From positions 62,001-126,000 of the forward strand of contig NZ_NJCX01000011.1 of assembly GCF_002632875.1 (NCBI RefSeq): 64,000 nucleotides of DNA, in the 5' to 3' direction. A model generated the notes under the pieces. The model made no database searches. It was given only the letters and a program-made list of their open reading frames with translations, and was not told the DNA's origin. The stretch comes from Xenorhabdus kozodoii. GTDB lineage: Bacteria > Pseudomonadota > Gammaproteobacteria > Enterobacterales > Enterobacteriaceae. Each line of letters starts with the position of its first letter. Within the stretch, counting starts at the first letter, position 1. Of the stretch, positions 1-10,270 are shown piece by piece. A program made the translations under genes and the position numbers.

Positions 1-266
1 CCTTATCGGGTAAATGCCTATCTGAAATAGAATGGGAAGATATTCAACACAGGATCATTACCGCAATTCATATATTCGAGCCACGTATCATTCCTGACGG
101 GCTTGAAGTGAGTTGTGTCTCCGATACCCATTCATTGAGCCTATATAACACCTTATCCATAGAAATAAAGGGGTTCTTGTGGTGTGTTCCCTGGCCACTG
201 GAATTCTTGTTCCGTAGTGATGTCGATTTGGAAAACGGTTATTTCACCATCAGAGAAGCCGGGTAA
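1..266 (+). CDS. tssE: TssE, gp25-like T6SS baseplate protein (3' end only)
   Basis: The window opens inside a reading frame that closes with TAA at 264-266; the 5' end lies outside. About 87 residues are readable. They contain an FEPRI block and a C-terminal FRSDVDLENGYFTI segment, both typical of the gp25-like TssE family, whose members are small baseplate wedge proteins homologous to phage T4 gp25. tssF follows after 30 bp on the same strand, the usual order in T6SS clusters. The identification rests on the C-terminal half and on context. Start, full length and upstream neighbours cannot be judged. Confidence 0.85.
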   Translation, partial: LSGKCLSEIEWEDIQHRIITAIHIFEPRIIPDGLEVSCVSDTHSLSLYNTLSIEIKGFLWCVPWPLEFLFRSDVDLENGYFTIREAG

Positions 267-296
267 GGTCGAGACAACGAAGACACTAGAGGGGCT

Positions 297-2171
297 ATGG
301 ACAATAAACTGCTTGAATATTACAACCGTGAATTAATGTATTTACGGGAAATGGGCAAAGAATTTGCCGAACTCTACCCTAAGGTCGCCAATCGCTTAGG
401 AATGCATGGCATTGACGTTGTCGACCCTTATGTTGAACGCCTAATGGAAGGTTTTGCTTTTCTGACTTCCCGTATCCAATTGAAAATGGATGCGGAATTT
501 CCACGCTTTTCCGAACAATTACTGGAAATGCTGTACCCTAACTATTTATCGCCTACACCTTCAATGGCAATTGTCGAACTCAAGCCAGATACCAGCAAGG
601 GAGATATCAGTCACGGATTTTTAGTGCCACGTGGCACAATTATGCACTGTCAACCCCTGAAAAAAGATGGCATCAATTTCCACTATGCCACCACACAAGA
701 TGTGACCTTACAGCCGCTTCACCTAAAAAATGTTGAGCTTGGCAGAATTCCGGCTAACCTCCCGCTCGTCGCCTTAAACCTTCATCAATATGGGGCGGTC
801 TGTGCGCTACGCATTCATCTCGGCTGTCAGGGTAAATTCTTCCTCAATGAACTGAATCTCAAGAAACTCGTATTCTTTCTTTCAGGGACGGATTTTCAAT
901 CCCAACAATTGTTGGAACTGATTATGGAACATTCGGTAGGCATCGTGTGCCAGACGCTGGGTGAGACTCCCCAATATCATGTGCTGCCCGATATTTTTCC
1001 GCATCATGAAGGATTTGATGATGATCAATCATTACTTCCCAATGATCCGCGTAATTTCAGTGGCTATCGGCAACTCCAAGAATATTTTGCTTTTCCTGCA
1101 CGTCTCCAATTCTTCAGTATCAGTGGCATGGAATCGTTGCTGAAAAAGACAAAAGAGAAAAGTGAATTTGAGTTAATCGTGCTTTTGGATAAAACCCATC
1201 CCGATCTGGAACGTTTAGTGGATGTCTCTTACCTCGCCTTGAACAGTACCCCCGTCATTAATTTATTCCCTAAAATCACGGAACGGATCTCGGTGGAAGA
1301 AAGTACCAGTGAATACCATTTAGTTGTCGATAATATTCGCCCCCTGGATTACGAAATTTTTTCGGTACAGCGTCTGCATGGCGCAGACATCAAGCGCAAA
1401 GAAACACAAATATTCAGGCCATTTTGGTCTACTTTTAGTGACGATAAAGGCAATCACGGCTCTTACTTCTCTGTGCGCCGTGAACCCCGTATTTTATCTG
1501 CACATGCCCGTCACTACGGAACCCGAACCAGTTATGTCGGAACAGAAGCCTTTGTTTCTATTGTTGATGAACAACACACCCCGTGGCCCAATGAACTCAA
1601 ATTCCTCACCGCCGATGTCATGTGTACCAACCGTGATTTATCGACAATGCTGCGCCAACAGGATCTCGACAATTTTGCCATGCTAGATTCGATTCCTATC
1701 AACCAAATTGTCTTTCTCAAACGACCCACAATTCCACGCCCTGCCCTGGCTCAAGGTTCAGTTTCCTGGAAATTAATCAGCCAGCTCCAACTGAATTACC
1801 TGAATTTCATGGATAAAGATGACGAACAAGGTACGCAGGCATTACGACAATTGCTAAGCCTATATGCCAACCTTGCAGAGCCGGCCGTCAACCGCCAAAT
1901 CAATGGTATCCGACATTGTTCATTAAAAACGATTTACCGACGGGTTCCTGAGCCAGGCCCAATTGTCTTTGCCCGCGGTGTCAGCATTAGGATAGAAGTA
2001 AATGAACAAGAATTTGCGGGAACCAGTCCTTGGCTGTTAGGCAGCGTATTGGAAAAACTCTTTTCACGCCTGGTCACCATGAACTCGTTTACTGAAATGA
2101 CACTGTATAGCCAGCAACGCGGCAATATCGGTTTTTGGCCTGCCCGCATGGGCGACAAGAAATTGATATAA
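297..2171 (+). CDS. tssF: TssF (VasA/ImpG), T6SS baseplate subunit
   Basis: Encodes 624 residues, normal for TssF. The N-terminus (MDNKLLEYYNRELMYLREMG, followed by a PRFSEQLLEMLYPNYLSPTPSM-type block near residues 65-90) is characteristic of the family. TssF forms the baseplate wedge with TssG, TssE and TssK in the cytoplasm and docks on the membrane complex. The ATG at 297 follows a purine-rich AGAGGGG ribosome binding site. tssG begins 12 bp after the stop, so the genes are almost certainly cotranscribed. No frameshift or truncation is visible. Confidence 0.95.
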   Translation: MDNKLLEYYNRELMYLREMGKEFAELYPKVANRLGMHGIDVVDPYVERLMEGFAFLTSRIQLKMDAEFPRFSEQLLEMLYPNYLSPTPSMAIVELKPDTSKGDISHGFLVPRGTIMHCQPLKKDGINFHYATTQDVTLQPLHLKNVELGRIPANLPLVALNLHQYGAVCALRIHLGCQGKFFLNELNLKKLVFFLSGTDFQSQQLLELIMEHSVGIVCQTLGETPQYHVLPDIFPHHEGFDDDQSLLPNDPRNFSGYRQLQEYFAFPARLQFFSISGMESLLKKTKEKSEFELIVLLDKTHPDLERLVDVSYLALNSTPVINLFPKITERISVEESTSEYHLVVDNIRPLDYEIFSVQRLHGADIKRKETQIFRPFWSTFSDDKGNHGSYFSVRREPRILSAHARHYGTRTSYVGTEAFVSIVDEQHTPWPNELKFLTADVMCTNRDLSTMLRQQDLDNFAMLDSIPINQIVFLKRPTIPRPALAQGSVSWKLISQLQLNYLNFMDKDDEQGTQALRQLLSLYANLAEPAVNRQINGIRHCSLKTIYRRVPEPGPIVFARGVSIRIEVNEQEFAGTSPWLLGSVLEKLFSRLVTMNSFTEMTLYSQQRGNIGFWPARMGDKKLI

Positions 2172-2183
2172 GAGAAAAAATAG

Positions 2184-3230
2184 ATGCAAAAAAATGCTAT
2201 TTCTATTCATCGCCTATGTCGTTTGCCGGATGACTTTTGGCAACAACTCACTCAGGCACCGTGGCAATTCGACTTATTTCAAACCTTGCGCCGTATAGAT
2301 GCCCAGTCTGGGGCATATTATACCCTTGGCTCAGCCCCATTACCGAAACACGAACTGTTGCGATTGGGGCAAAAGGCTTCCATGATATTTGCCCCATCGA
2401 CTATTGCCGGCGTTAAGCAAAGGGAAAACTCAAAGCTGTATGACATACTTATCTACAGTTTTGGCTTGTTCGGTCCCAATGGCCCATTACCATTACATAT
2501 GACCGAATATGCCCATACGCGGCAATATAATTATCAAGATCCGACTCTGGGTGCATTCGCCAATCTATTTCACCATAGATTAATCTTGTTATTCTACCGG
2601 GCCTGGGCTAATACCCAACCCACCGTATCCCTCGATCGCCAAGATAATCAACGTTTTTGCCATTATCTCTCCTGCCTGGTGGGGATGGGGCTGCCCGCCC
2701 AACAAAAACCAGATACTATCAACGATCATGCCCGTTATTTATTATCAGGGCATTTATCCCGCCAAGGGCATGGCGCGGAAGGGTTGGAGAAAATTCTATC
2801 CTGTTATTTCAACATACCACTAAAAGTGGTACAGAATATCCCTCAATGGCTAAAAATTGAAACACAGGATCAGGCTCAGTTAAAAGCAGGACGCAACATG
2901 CCCCAGTTGGGAAAATCAACCTTTTTGGGCATTGCTCTCTACGATATTCAGCACAAGTTTCGCATTGAACTAGGCCCGCTAAGCATGGATGAATATGACT
3001 TGTTCTTACCGGGAGGCTCTAAATCAAGGCAGTTGCGTGACTGGGTTTATCAATATCTGGGGATTGAGTATGCATGGGATGTCCGGTTAATTCTCCACCA
3101 ATCAGCGGTGAAAAGCACTCATCTATCAGCACCAACAAAATTAGGGTTAAACAGTTGGCTTGGCAAAATTGAGCCTGATGAGAATAAACACCCTCCCCAT
3201 CGCGGGGATTTAATTTACCACCCGGAGTGA
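2184..3230 (+). CDS. tssG: TssG (VasB/ImpH), T6SS baseplate subunit
   Basis: Encodes 348 residues, as usual for TssG. The N-terminal part (PWQFDLFQTLRRIDAQSG near residue 30) and the later GPNGPLPLHMTEY and LFHHRLILLFYRAW blocks are signature segments of this family. TssG binds TssF in the baseplate wedge. The gene sits directly between tssF and tssH. Its stop at 3228-3230 is followed by the tssH region with no terminator, so one transcript is likely. Confidence 0.95.
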   Translation: MQKNAISIHRLCRLPDDFWQQLTQAPWQFDLFQTLRRIDAQSGAYYTLGSAPLPKHELLRLGQKASMIFAPSTIAGVKQRENSKLYDILIYSFGLFGPNGPLPLHMTEYAHTRQYNYQDPTLGAFANLFHHRLILLFYRAWANTQPTVSLDRQDNQRFCHYLSCLVGMGLPAQQKPDTINDHARYLLSGHLSRQGHGAEGLEKILSCYFNIPLKVVQNIPQWLKIETQDQAQLKAGRNMPQLGKSTFLGIALYDIQHKFRIELGPLSMDEYDLFLPGGSKSRQLRDWVYQYLGIEYAWDVRLILHQSAVKSTHLSAPTKLGLNSWLGKIEPDENKHPPHRGDLIYHPE

Positions 3231-3305
3231 TTGGTTGATCCCTCTCTTTCAACACCCCCAATCACTGTCAACACTACCTGTCAACACCATCACGGATTAT
3301 ACGCT

Positions 3306-5936
3306 ATGTCAGAAATCAGTCGTTCTGTACTCTTTGGCAAACTGAACCGTACCCTGTTCACTTCTTTAGAAAGTGCCACCACTTTTTGCAAACTGCGGGG
3401 CAATCCTTATGTTGAATTAGTTCACTGGTTGCATCAACTCCTGCAACAACAAAATAGCGACTTACAGCAACTTATCCGTTATTTTTCACTGGATGAAGCA
3501 ACGCTGGCTAAAGACATTGTTACAGCGCTTGATCGCTTGCCACGTGGAGCCAGTGCCATCTCCGATCTTTCTGAACATATTGATAATGCCGTAGAGCGTG
3601 CTTGGGTATATGGATCATTGAAATTTGGTGTCAATGAAATTCGCAGTGCGCATTTGCTGATAGGGATATTGAAAACCTTCAATTTACACAATGCACTGAA
3701 ATCCATTTCTCCTCAGTTTGACCACATTAATGCGGATACCCTGATCGACCATTTCAATGGTATTTGCGGTGATAGCGATGAATCCCAGGCAAGTGTATCA
3801 ATGGATAAACAAGGTACAACGCCGCAAAGTACAACAACTTCCTCGCTACAACAATATGGACAAGAGCTGACTGCCCGTGCACGCAAGGGTGAAATTGATC
3901 CGGTATCAGGACGTGATGAAGAAATTCGTCAGATTATTGATATCCTAATGCGTCGCCGCCAAAACAACCCCCTACTGACTGGCGAGGCCGGTGTTGGTAA
4001 AACCGCCATCATTGAGGGATTGGCATTGAAAATTGTGGCGAAAGAAGTTCCCCCACCTTTACGCGATGTTCAGCTTTGGTTACTGGATATCGGGATGTTA
4101 CAGGCCGGAGCCAGCACCAAAGGAGAATTCGAGTCACGTTTACGTAAAGTGATCGATGAAGTGCAGTCCAGCCCCACCCCAATCATTCTATTCATTGATG
4201 AAATTCATACCTTGATTGGTGCAGGGGGGCAACAAGGAACGGGTGATGCCGCCAATCTGTTAAAACCTGCATTGGCTCGCGGGCAATTACGCACCCTGGG
4301 CGCCACAACCTGGTCGGAATATAAAAAATATATCGAAAAAGATCCCGCCCTTACCCGTCGTTTCCAGGTGGTTCAAGTTCATGAACCCGATGAAAACAAG
4401 GCGCTACTCATGCTGCGCAGTCTGATCAAAGCACTGGAACAGCACCATCACGTGCTGTTGCTGGATGAAGCCATTGAAGCTGCTGTACGCCTTTCCCATC
4501 GCTATATCCCTGCCCGCCAATTACCAGACAAGGCTGTCGCCTTGCTGGATACAGCCTGTGCCAGAGTTGCAATCAGCCAATATGCGGAGCCTCCCCAATT
4601 GGAAGATTGTCGCCATCGCATGGACGCATTGCAAATTGAGCTAGAGATTGCCGAACGAGAAATTAAAGTCGGTATCGGTGATAAACAACGCCTGACCGCC
4701 ATTCTTCATGAACTCGCCAATCTGGAAACGGAGAAAGTCCAATTACAGGCACGCTGGGAACAAGAACTGGCTTTGGTCGATAAAATTATTGCTTTGCGAA
4801 CCCAATTGCATGAAAGCCAAAATGATACCCTTGAAACTGATGCCTTTGAAACAAAGCACACTGAACTGTCAGGGCTACAGCAACAATTGAATACCTTACA
4901 AGGAGAAGAACCCCTTATCTTTGCTGCCGTAGACAGCAATATTGTTTCTTCCGTTGTTTCAGATTGGACAGGCATTCCCCTCAATCGCATGGTAAAAGAC
5001 GAAATCGATGCAATATTACAGTTGGCTGATACCCTCAGCCAACGTGTCATCGGCCAGTACCACGGGTTAGAGTTAATTGCAAAACGGGTACGCACTTCAC
5101 GCGCCAGGTTAGACGATCCCAATAAACCGGTGGGTGTTTTCATGTTGTGTGGGCCGTCTGGTGTCGGTAAAACGGAAACCGCGCTCGCTCTTGCCGAAAC
5201 GTTATATGGTGGAGAGCAAAATCTGATCACCATCAATATGAGTGAATTTCAGGAAGCACACACGGTATCCACATTGAAAGGTGCCCCCCCTGGTTATGTT
5301 GGTTATGGTGAAGGCGGTGTATTGACGGAAGCTGTCCGGCGCCGGCCTTATAGTGTGGTCTTGTTAGATGAAATCGAAAAAGCCCACCCTGATGTACATG
5401 AAATTTTCTTCCAGGTCTTCGACAAGGGTTGGATGGAAGATGGGGAAGGACGCCACATCGATTTTCGCAATACGATTATCATCCTAACATCCAATGTCGG
5501 GACTGATTTGATCTGTTCACTGTGCACCCAACAAGACGCTCGACCAGCGCCTGAGAAACTCAGCACGGCATTGCGTAAACCCTTATTGGATGTGTTTCCT
5601 GCTGCCCTGCTGGGGCGATTACTGGTCATCCCTTACTATCCATTAAGCGATGAAGAGATGACAAACATTGTGCATTTACAATTGGAAAGAATTAAAAAAC
5701 GCCTGCTGGCAAACCATGACATTACAGCAACATTTGATGATGCCATGGTTGAACACATCGTTAGCCGGTGTACAGAAATTGAGTCCGGCGGACGTATGGT
5801 TGATGCTATCTTGACCAATTCCCTGTTGCCGAAAATTAGCCAGCAATTGCTTTCTGCCAGTGCACATAATGAACAATATCATTATCTTAGGGTTTCACTT
5901 GAGCAAGGTGAGTTTCAATGTCAGTTCACAGACTGA
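3306..5936 (+). CDS. tssH: TssH/ClpV, T6SS sheath-disassembling AAA+ ATPase
   Basis: Encodes 876 residues when started at the ATG at 3306 ([14 protein letters not shown]), which matches known ClpV N-termini. The frame is open back to a TTG at 3231, but those 25 residues are low-complexity and unlike ClpV. Features in order: Clp N domain that binds the contracted sheath (about 1-160), first AAA+ module with Walker A GEAGVGKT near residue 226 and Walker B FIDEIH near 295, a coiled-coil middle domain (about 400-530), second AAA+ module with Walker A GPSGVGKT near 615 and LLDEIEKAH near 685. ClpV recycles contracted TssB/TssC sheaths using ATP. No clear Shine-Dalgarno precedes 3306, so translation may be coupled to tssG. 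Confidence 0.95.
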   Translation: MSEISRSVLFGKLNRTLFTSLESATTFCKLRGNPYVELVHWLHQLLQQQNSDLQQLIRYFSLDEATLAKDIVTALDRLPRGASAISDLSEHIDNAVERAWVYGSLKFGVNEIRSAHLLIGILKTFNLHNALKSISPQFDHINADTLIDHFNGICGDSDESQASVSMDKQGTTPQSTTTSSLQQYGQELTARARKGEIDPVSGRDEEIRQIIDILMRRRQNNPLLTGEAGVGKTAIIEGLALKIVAKEVPPPLRDVQLWLLDIGMLQAGASTKGEFESRLRKVIDEVQSSPTPIILFIDEIHTLIGAGGQQGTGDAANLLKPALARGQLRTLGATTWSEYKKYIEKDPALTRRFQVVQVHEPDENKALLMLRSLIKALEQHHHVLLLDEAIEAAVRLSHRYIPARQLPDKAVALLDTACARVAISQYAEPPQLEDCRHRMDALQIELEIAEREIKVGIGDKQRLTAILHELANLETEKVQLQARWEQELALVDKIIALRTQLHESQNDTLETDAFETKHTELSGLQQQLNTLQGEEPLIFAAVDSNIVSSVVSDWTGIPLNRMVKDEIDAILQLADTLSQRVIGQYHGLELIAKRVRTSRARLDDPNKPVGVFMLCGPSGVGKTETALALAETLYGGEQNLITINMSEFQEAHTVSTLKGAPPGYVGYGEGGVLTEAVRRRPYSVVLLDEIEKAHPDVHEIFFQVFDKGWMEDGEGRHIDFRNTIIILTSNVGTDLICSLCTQQDARPAPEKLSTALRKPLLDVFPAALLGRLLVIPYYPLSDEEMTNIVHLQLERIKKRLLANHDITATFDDAMVEHIVSRCTEIESGGRMVDAILTNSLLPKISQQLLSASAHNEQYHYLRVSLEQGEFQCQFTD

Positions 5937-5989
5937 TCAATTTGCCGATTAAAATGCCGGTTTAAATAGATAACCCAGGAGCCATCCAT

Positions 5990-6943
5990 TTGCAGAACTT
6001 TCACCAGACACATATCGGTGGCAACACTGGCTTTACCCACCCACTCCCCATCGGCTACTGCCTCAATGAATTTGAAATCGAAGAAGTCATTGGCAAAAGC
6101 AGGGGCAGTATTGTGTATCGTGTTTGGGATCACCATCTTAAGCAAGCCATTGCAATCAAAGAATATACTCCCTATCCTTTTGCCACCCGCAGACACGATA
6201 TGACACTCAGCTTACGCGGGAAAAAATCAAAGAAACGGTTCCATGCCGGGTTGCAAAACTTTATCCGTGAAGCACACTTAATGTCGAGTTTCGAACATCC
6301 CTGTCTCCCCCATTTTCTGCGTTTCTGGCAACAAAACTACACCGCATATATAGCGGCTTCCTTTTATAAAGGAATGACATTAAATAAATTGAGAATAGAA
6401 CACCCCCATTTCATCAATGAAAAGTGGCTATGTCAGATACTGCTCCCTTTGTTGGATGCGCTGGATATTCTCCATCAAAAAAATTACTTACACTGTGACA
6501 TTTCTTTGGACAATATCTTGATCCAAGAGAATCAATCACCCATCTTGCTGGACTTAGGCTCTATCCGCCAAACAACAAAATGCTTATCTGATGATACAGA
6601 GATAACCATCCGATCCGGCTTTACGCCCATTGAACAATACACGGCCAACGAAGAAAACCAACAAGGTCCCTGGACAGATCTCTATGCATTGGGGGCGGTG
6701 CTATATACCTTAATTGTGGGTAAATCACCGCCAGTCAGTATCGTGCGCAATTTTGAAGACCATTATCAGCCCCTGGTCAAATTGCGTCCAATGGGCTATT
6801 CCCTGCCGTTTCTACAGGCGGTTGATTCTGCTCTGGCAATAAATCCTTCAGGGCGTCCACTGTCTATATCCAAATTCATTGCCATTTTTTCAACAAAACC
6901 AACACGGCCAACCGTTCCCACGCACATCCCAACAAATTTATAA
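5990..6943 (+). CDS. T6SS-associated Hanks-type Ser/Thr protein kinase
   Basis: Encodes 317 residues from a TTG start that has an AGGA ribosome binding site nine bases upstream. A protein kinase fold is readable: a glycine-loop region, the ATP-binding lysine in IAIKEY near residue 57, catalytic loop HCDISLDN near 168 (HRDLKPEN in canonical kinases) and DLG near 188 in place of DFG. The catalytic Asp and Asn are kept, so activity is plausible. Kinases beside T6SS genes (PpkA type) can control assembly by threonine phosphorylation, usually with a PppA phosphatase and an FHA protein; neither partner lies in this window. There is no C-terminal transmembrane or sensor domain. The 3' end overlaps rimJ tail to tail by 6 bp. 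Confidence 0.85.
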   Translation: MQNFHQTHIGGNTGFTHPLPIGYCLNEFEIEEVIGKSRGSIVYRVWDHHLKQAIAIKEYTPYPFATRRHDMTLSLRGKKSKKRFHAGLQNFIREAHLMSSFEHPCLPHFLRFWQQNYTAYIAASFYKGMTLNKLRIEHPHFINEKWLCQILLPLLDALDILHQKNYLHCDISLDNILIQENQSPILLDLGSIRQTTKCLSDDTEITIRSGFTPIEQYTANEENQQGPWTDLYALGAVLYTLIVGKSPPVSIVRNFEDHYQPLVKLRPMGYSLPFLQAVDSALAINPSGRPLSISKFIAIFSTKPTRPTVPTHIPTNL

Positions 6944-7525
6944 GTCCACATTCCCCCACGAATCATTAATCAATGATGTCAGCACATGATCCTGCCAGAC
7001 GCCATCAATCATTAAGTAATTCCTGGCATAGCCTTCTCGTTCAAAGCCTAACTTTTTAAGTAACTTCCCACTGCGGTGATTATGTGGCATATAATTAGCC
7101 ATAATTCGGTGTATTTTCTGCTGACTCTGCATGTAGCGAATGGCGGATTGCAATGCTTCGTACATTAACCCTTGCCCTTGCCATTTTTCGCCCAAAGAAT
7201 AACCAAGGTAACAGGAGTAAAACGCCCCTCGTATAACATTATTGAAATTGGCAACCCCCATGACTTCATTTTCATCAGGATCTAATAACAGGAAATTAAA
7301 TGCCAATCCCTGCCGCTGTAATTCCGCAATATAACTCAGCCTGTTTGTCCATCCAGAAGGTTGATAAAAACCACCATCCCTTGTCGGTTCCCATGGCTTA
7401 AGAAAATCTTTATTTTCTGAATAATATTCAGCCAGCCTATAAGCATCCCGTTCATACACCACACGAACAACCATTCTATTCGTAATAAAGCGAATCTTGG
7501 GAGATGTAGAACGATAACCAAACAT
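6938..7525 (-). CDS. rimJ: RimJ, ribosomal protein S5 N-terminal alanine acetyltransferase
   Basis: Encodes 195 residues from the ATG at 7525 ([12 protein letters not shown]), which matches E. coli RimJ in start and length and follows AGGAG. An in-frame upstream extension to 7615 lacks family similarity. The GNAT signature is clear: [19 protein letters not shown] (acetyl-CoA pyrophosphate loop) and [21 protein letters not shown]. RimJ acetylates the N-terminus of ribosomal protein S5 using acetyl-CoA. It is divergent from mdtH, as in enterobacteria, and convergent with the T6SS kinase, so this marks the edge where the T6SS cluster adjoins core genome. Confidence 0.95.
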   Translation of the reverse strand: MFGYRSTSPKIRFITNRMVVRVVYERDAYRLAEYYSENKDFLKPWEPTRDGGFYQPSGWTNRLSYIAELQRQGLAFNFLLLDPDENEVMGVANFNNVIRGAFYSCYLGYSLGEKWQGQGLMYEALQSAIRYMQSQQKIHRIMANYMPHNHRSGKLLKKLGFEREGYARNYLMIDGVWQDHVLTSLINDSWGNVDL

Positions 7526-7700
7526 ATTGTCTCCTGATACTGACTTTGGAAAATTTTTAAATAATTTAGCGCCGAAGACATTTTTAATCACCATCCGACG
7601 ATAAAAAAATATCATCTATGCTCCCTCTACCTTAATACTTAAATTGAGTCCAAAATAACCAGAAATTTACATTTATTTTTTCATATTTCAATGGTGCATA

Positions 7701-8906
7701 ATGTCATTAGTTTCACAAGCACGTAGCTTGGGTAAATATTTTCTTTTATTTGATAATCTATTGGTTATTTTAGGTTTTTTTGTTGTTTTCCCCTTAATTT
7801 CTATTCGCTTCGTCGAACAACTTGGCTGGGCAGCCGTCATTGTCGGCTTCGCACTAGGTTTACGTCAACTGGTACAACAAGGGCTGGGCATTTTTGGTGG
7901 CGCTATCGCGGATAGGTTCGGTGCCAAGCCCATGATTGTTACAGGTATGTTACTTCGTGCGCTAGGGTTTGCTCTAATGGCTTTGGCAATGGAGCCTTGG
8001 ATATTATTCCTCTCCTGTATTTTATCTGGGTTAGGCGGAACGTTGTTCGATCCCCCAAGGGCTGCATTGGTCATTAAATTAACCCGCCCTCATGAACGTA
8101 ACCGCTTTTACTCACTCTTATTGATGCAAGACAGTGCGGGTGCCGTAGTTGGGGCACTGATAGGAAGCTGGTTGTTGCAATATAACTTCAATATTGTCTG
8201 CTGGATTGGTGCAACGATTTTTGTGCTGGCAGCCCTATTTAACGCTCTGTTTCTGCCCGCTTACCGTATCTCTACCATTCGAACACCCATCAAAGAAGGA
8301 ATGGGGCGAGTGATTAAAGATCGACGGTTTTTTTACTATGTACTGACATTAGCAGGGTATTTTGTCTTATCAGTACAAGTTATGTTGATGTTTCCGATTG
8401 TGATCCATGAAATTTCTGGTACAGCTACCGCAGTTAAGTGGATGTATGCCATTGAAGCCGTTATTTCCCTGACATTGCTCTATCCTATTGCCCGCTGGAG
8501 TGAGAAATATTTTCGCCAGGAGCAACGTTTGATGGCTGGCCTGTTTTTAATGAGCCTCTGCATGTTTCCAATCGGTTGGGTCAATCAATTGCATCTTATC
8601 TTTGGCCTGATTTGCCTGTTTTATCTGGGCTTGGTCACCGCAGAGCCGGCACGGGAAACGCTCAGTGCATCACTGGCTGATCCACGGGCACGGGGTAGTT
8701 ACATGGGGTTCAGCCGTCTGGGGCTGGCATTAGGCGGCGCATTGGGCTATACCGGCGGGGGATGGCTCTATGATGCAGGCCATGCCTTGAATATACCGCA
8801 ATTACCCTGGCTCCTGTTGGGACTCGTGGGTCTGGTTACCATTTATGCCCTTCATTACCAATTTAATCAGAAAAAAATTGAAACGGTCATGATTAACAAA
8901 CATTAA
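7701..8906 (+). CDS. mdtH: MdtH, major facilitator multidrug efflux protein
   Basis: Encodes 401 residues with about 12 hydrophobic membrane segments. The N-terminus ([19 protein letters not shown]) and the segment [20 protein letters not shown] match E. coli MdtH closely; the latter is the MFS loop 2-3 motif A. E. coli MdtH is a proton-driven exporter linked to quinolone tolerance. Neighbours rimJ (divergent) and yceB keep enterobacterial synteny. grxB, which lies between mdtH and yceB in E. coli, is absent here. Confidence 0.93.
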   Translation: MSLVSQARSLGKYFLLFDNLLVILGFFVVFPLISIRFVEQLGWAAVIVGFALGLRQLVQQGLGIFGGAIADRFGAKPMIVTGMLLRALGFALMALAMEPWILFLSCILSGLGGTLFDPPRAALVIKLTRPHERNRFYSLLLMQDSAGAVVGALIGSWLLQYNFNIVCWIGATIFVLAALFNALFLPAYRISTIRTPIKEGMGRVIKDRRFFYYVLTLAGYFVLSVQVMLMFPIVIHEISGTATAVKWMYAIEAVISLTLLYPIARWSEKYFRQEQRLMAGLFLMSLCMFPIGWVNQLHLIFGLICLFYLGLVTAEPARETLSASLADPRARGSYMGFSRLGLALGGALGYTGGGWLYDAGHALNIPQLPWLLLGLVGLVTIYALHYQFNQKKIETVMINKH

Positions 8907-8984
8907 TCATTTAATGGGATAATTAAACAATAATCATCAGGAAATAGTGTAAAATCTGCCCATTGAGAACAAAAGGAGACAACA

Positions 8985-9548
8985 ATGAGAAGATTTTTCT
9001 TAGGCGCCGTATTGCTATTGGCTGGGCTAATCAGCGGCTGTGATCAATTCAAGGAAGTCAGTATCAACGAAGGCTTGCTCAATGACTACTTACTGAAAGG
9101 CGTTCATTACCAAAAGCAAATTAGTCTGCCTGGTGCTACCAAAGCGAATATTACACTGGGAGATTTAACCAGTCAGATAGGCCGCCAAGAACCCGAAAAA
9201 ATTGCGTTGTCGACTCTGGCAAAAGTTCAGTTAGTGACTTTACTGGGAACGATCCAGGCTGATATGAAACTGACGATTAGAGCTAAACCAATATTTAATG
9301 CAGAAAAAGGGGCTATTTTCATCAAGGAGTTAGAAATCGTAGACTACCAAACCACACCAGAAAAAATGGCTACCCCCATTAAGTCGTTACTCCCTTATTT
9401 GAATGCCTCGTTAAGTGAGTTTTTTGATGATCATCCGGTTTATGTTTTGAATCCTGAAAAAAGCAAGGCCGAAGCTACTGCCTTAAAATTAGCCAAAGGA
9501 TTGGAAATTCAACCGGGTAAATTGGTTATTGATTTGGTTGATAAATAA
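8985..9548 (+). CDS. yceB: YceB-like DUF1439 lipoprotein
   Basis: Encodes 187 residues. The N-terminus is a lipoprotein signal with lipobox LISGC (Cys19), so the protein is predicted to be lipid-anchored in the envelope. Length and the VSINEGLLNDYL and LSEFFDDHPVYVL segments fit the DUF1439/YceB family, whose biochemical role is not established. AAGGAG precedes the start. A hairpin terminator follows at 9572-9600. Confidence 0.85.
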   Translation: MRRFFLGAVLLLAGLISGCDQFKEVSINEGLLNDYLLKGVHYQKQISLPGATKANITLGDLTSQIGRQEPEKIALSTLAKVQLVTLLGTIQADMKLTIRAKPIFNAEKGAIFIKELEIVDYQTTPEKMATPIKSLLPYLNASLSEFFDDHPVYVLNPEKSKAEATALKLAKGLEIQPGKLVIDLVDK

Positions 9549-9571
9549 TTTTCATTATCAATGATAATAGT

Positions 9572-9600
9572 AATGGCGGTTTATTAAACCGCCATTATTT
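9572..9600. terminator. Bidirectional intrinsic terminator between yceB and ycdY
   Basis: Perfect 11-bp arms AATGGCGGTTT / AAACCGCCATT with a 3-base loop, followed by a T-rich tract. It lies between two convergent genes and can serve both. Confidence 0.8.
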
Positions 9601-9643
9601 ATTGTTCGCTATTTACCGATTGAGTTGCTTACAGGTTACGTTG

Positions 9644-10186
9644 TCACGCTAATTCCAACTCTTCACGTAATGCTTGTAATGCTTCGCGGGTAACAATCGC
9701 CAATGTTCGATAAAAACTGCTGGTCGCATAGGCTTCAACTTTACCAAGAAATTGTCCACTCCAAGGCAATAAATACTCATCAAATAACCTAATTTGGGCC
9801 TGAACTTCATCTTCTTCAGCCTGATCTTCCAACCATGACGCCGCCAACAATAAAGAGCCAAATTGATCAGCCGGAGTATCAGACAAAGGCATGCCCCGCT
9901 CCGCTAAAAACTGACGCACCTCGCTTTCATCCTTATTGCTATAATCAGAGCGGCAAACTGCAACCCCCGCAGATCCCCCAGTAAACAAGGCATGATAATC
10001 GGCTTCAATCACCGATAATTCGCTGTGTTGCTGTAACCTATCCAACAATTCATCCTGCTCCAAAGGCCACAATTGTTTCAGTTTTCCCTCAGCAATTAAG
10101 GTCACCACAGGTTGCAAAACAGGATCTTGTGGAGCCCGATTAAACAATGTTCCCAAGATGCGGCAAACAATAGAAAATTCGTTCAT
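9644..10186 (-). CDS. ycdY: YcdY, TorD-family redox-enzyme maturation chaperone
   Basis: Encodes 180 residues from the ATG at 10186 (MNEFSIVCRILGTLF), matching E. coli YcdY and preceded by GGGAGAG; a TTG six codons upstream is less likely. The body (WPLEQDELLDRLQ, FLAERGMPLSDTPADQFG, LLLAASWLEDQ) is typical. In E. coli, YcdY promotes zinc loading of the phosphoesterase YcdX, encoded next to it. Here ycdX is missing and ghrA lies directly upstream, so this chaperone may have another client or ycdX may be elsewhere. Confidence 0.9.
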   Translation of the reverse strand: MNEFSIVCRILGTLFNRAPQDPVLQPVVTLIAEGKLKQLWPLEQDELLDRLQQHSELSVIEADYHALFTGGSAGVAVCRSDYSNKDESEVRQFLAERGMPLSDTPADQFGSLLLAASWLEDQAEEDEVQAQIRLFDEYLLPWSGQFLGKVEAYATSSFYRTLAIVTREALQALREELELA

Positions 10187-10270
10187 GGTTTCATTCTCTC
10201 CCAATAACCGACTTAAATAATCAATATCTGTTATTGTCCCTAATCGTCTGCCTTGCTGTAAAGCGACTTA

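Noticed and set aside
3231..3305. TTG-started 25-residue extension of TssH
   Set aside because: It begins right at the tssG stop without a ribosome binding site and does not resemble ClpV N-termini.
4706..5236. 176-codon antisense frame inside tssH
   Set aside because: Shadow of the ClpV reading frame, with Ser/Cys-rich low-complexity translation and no start signal.
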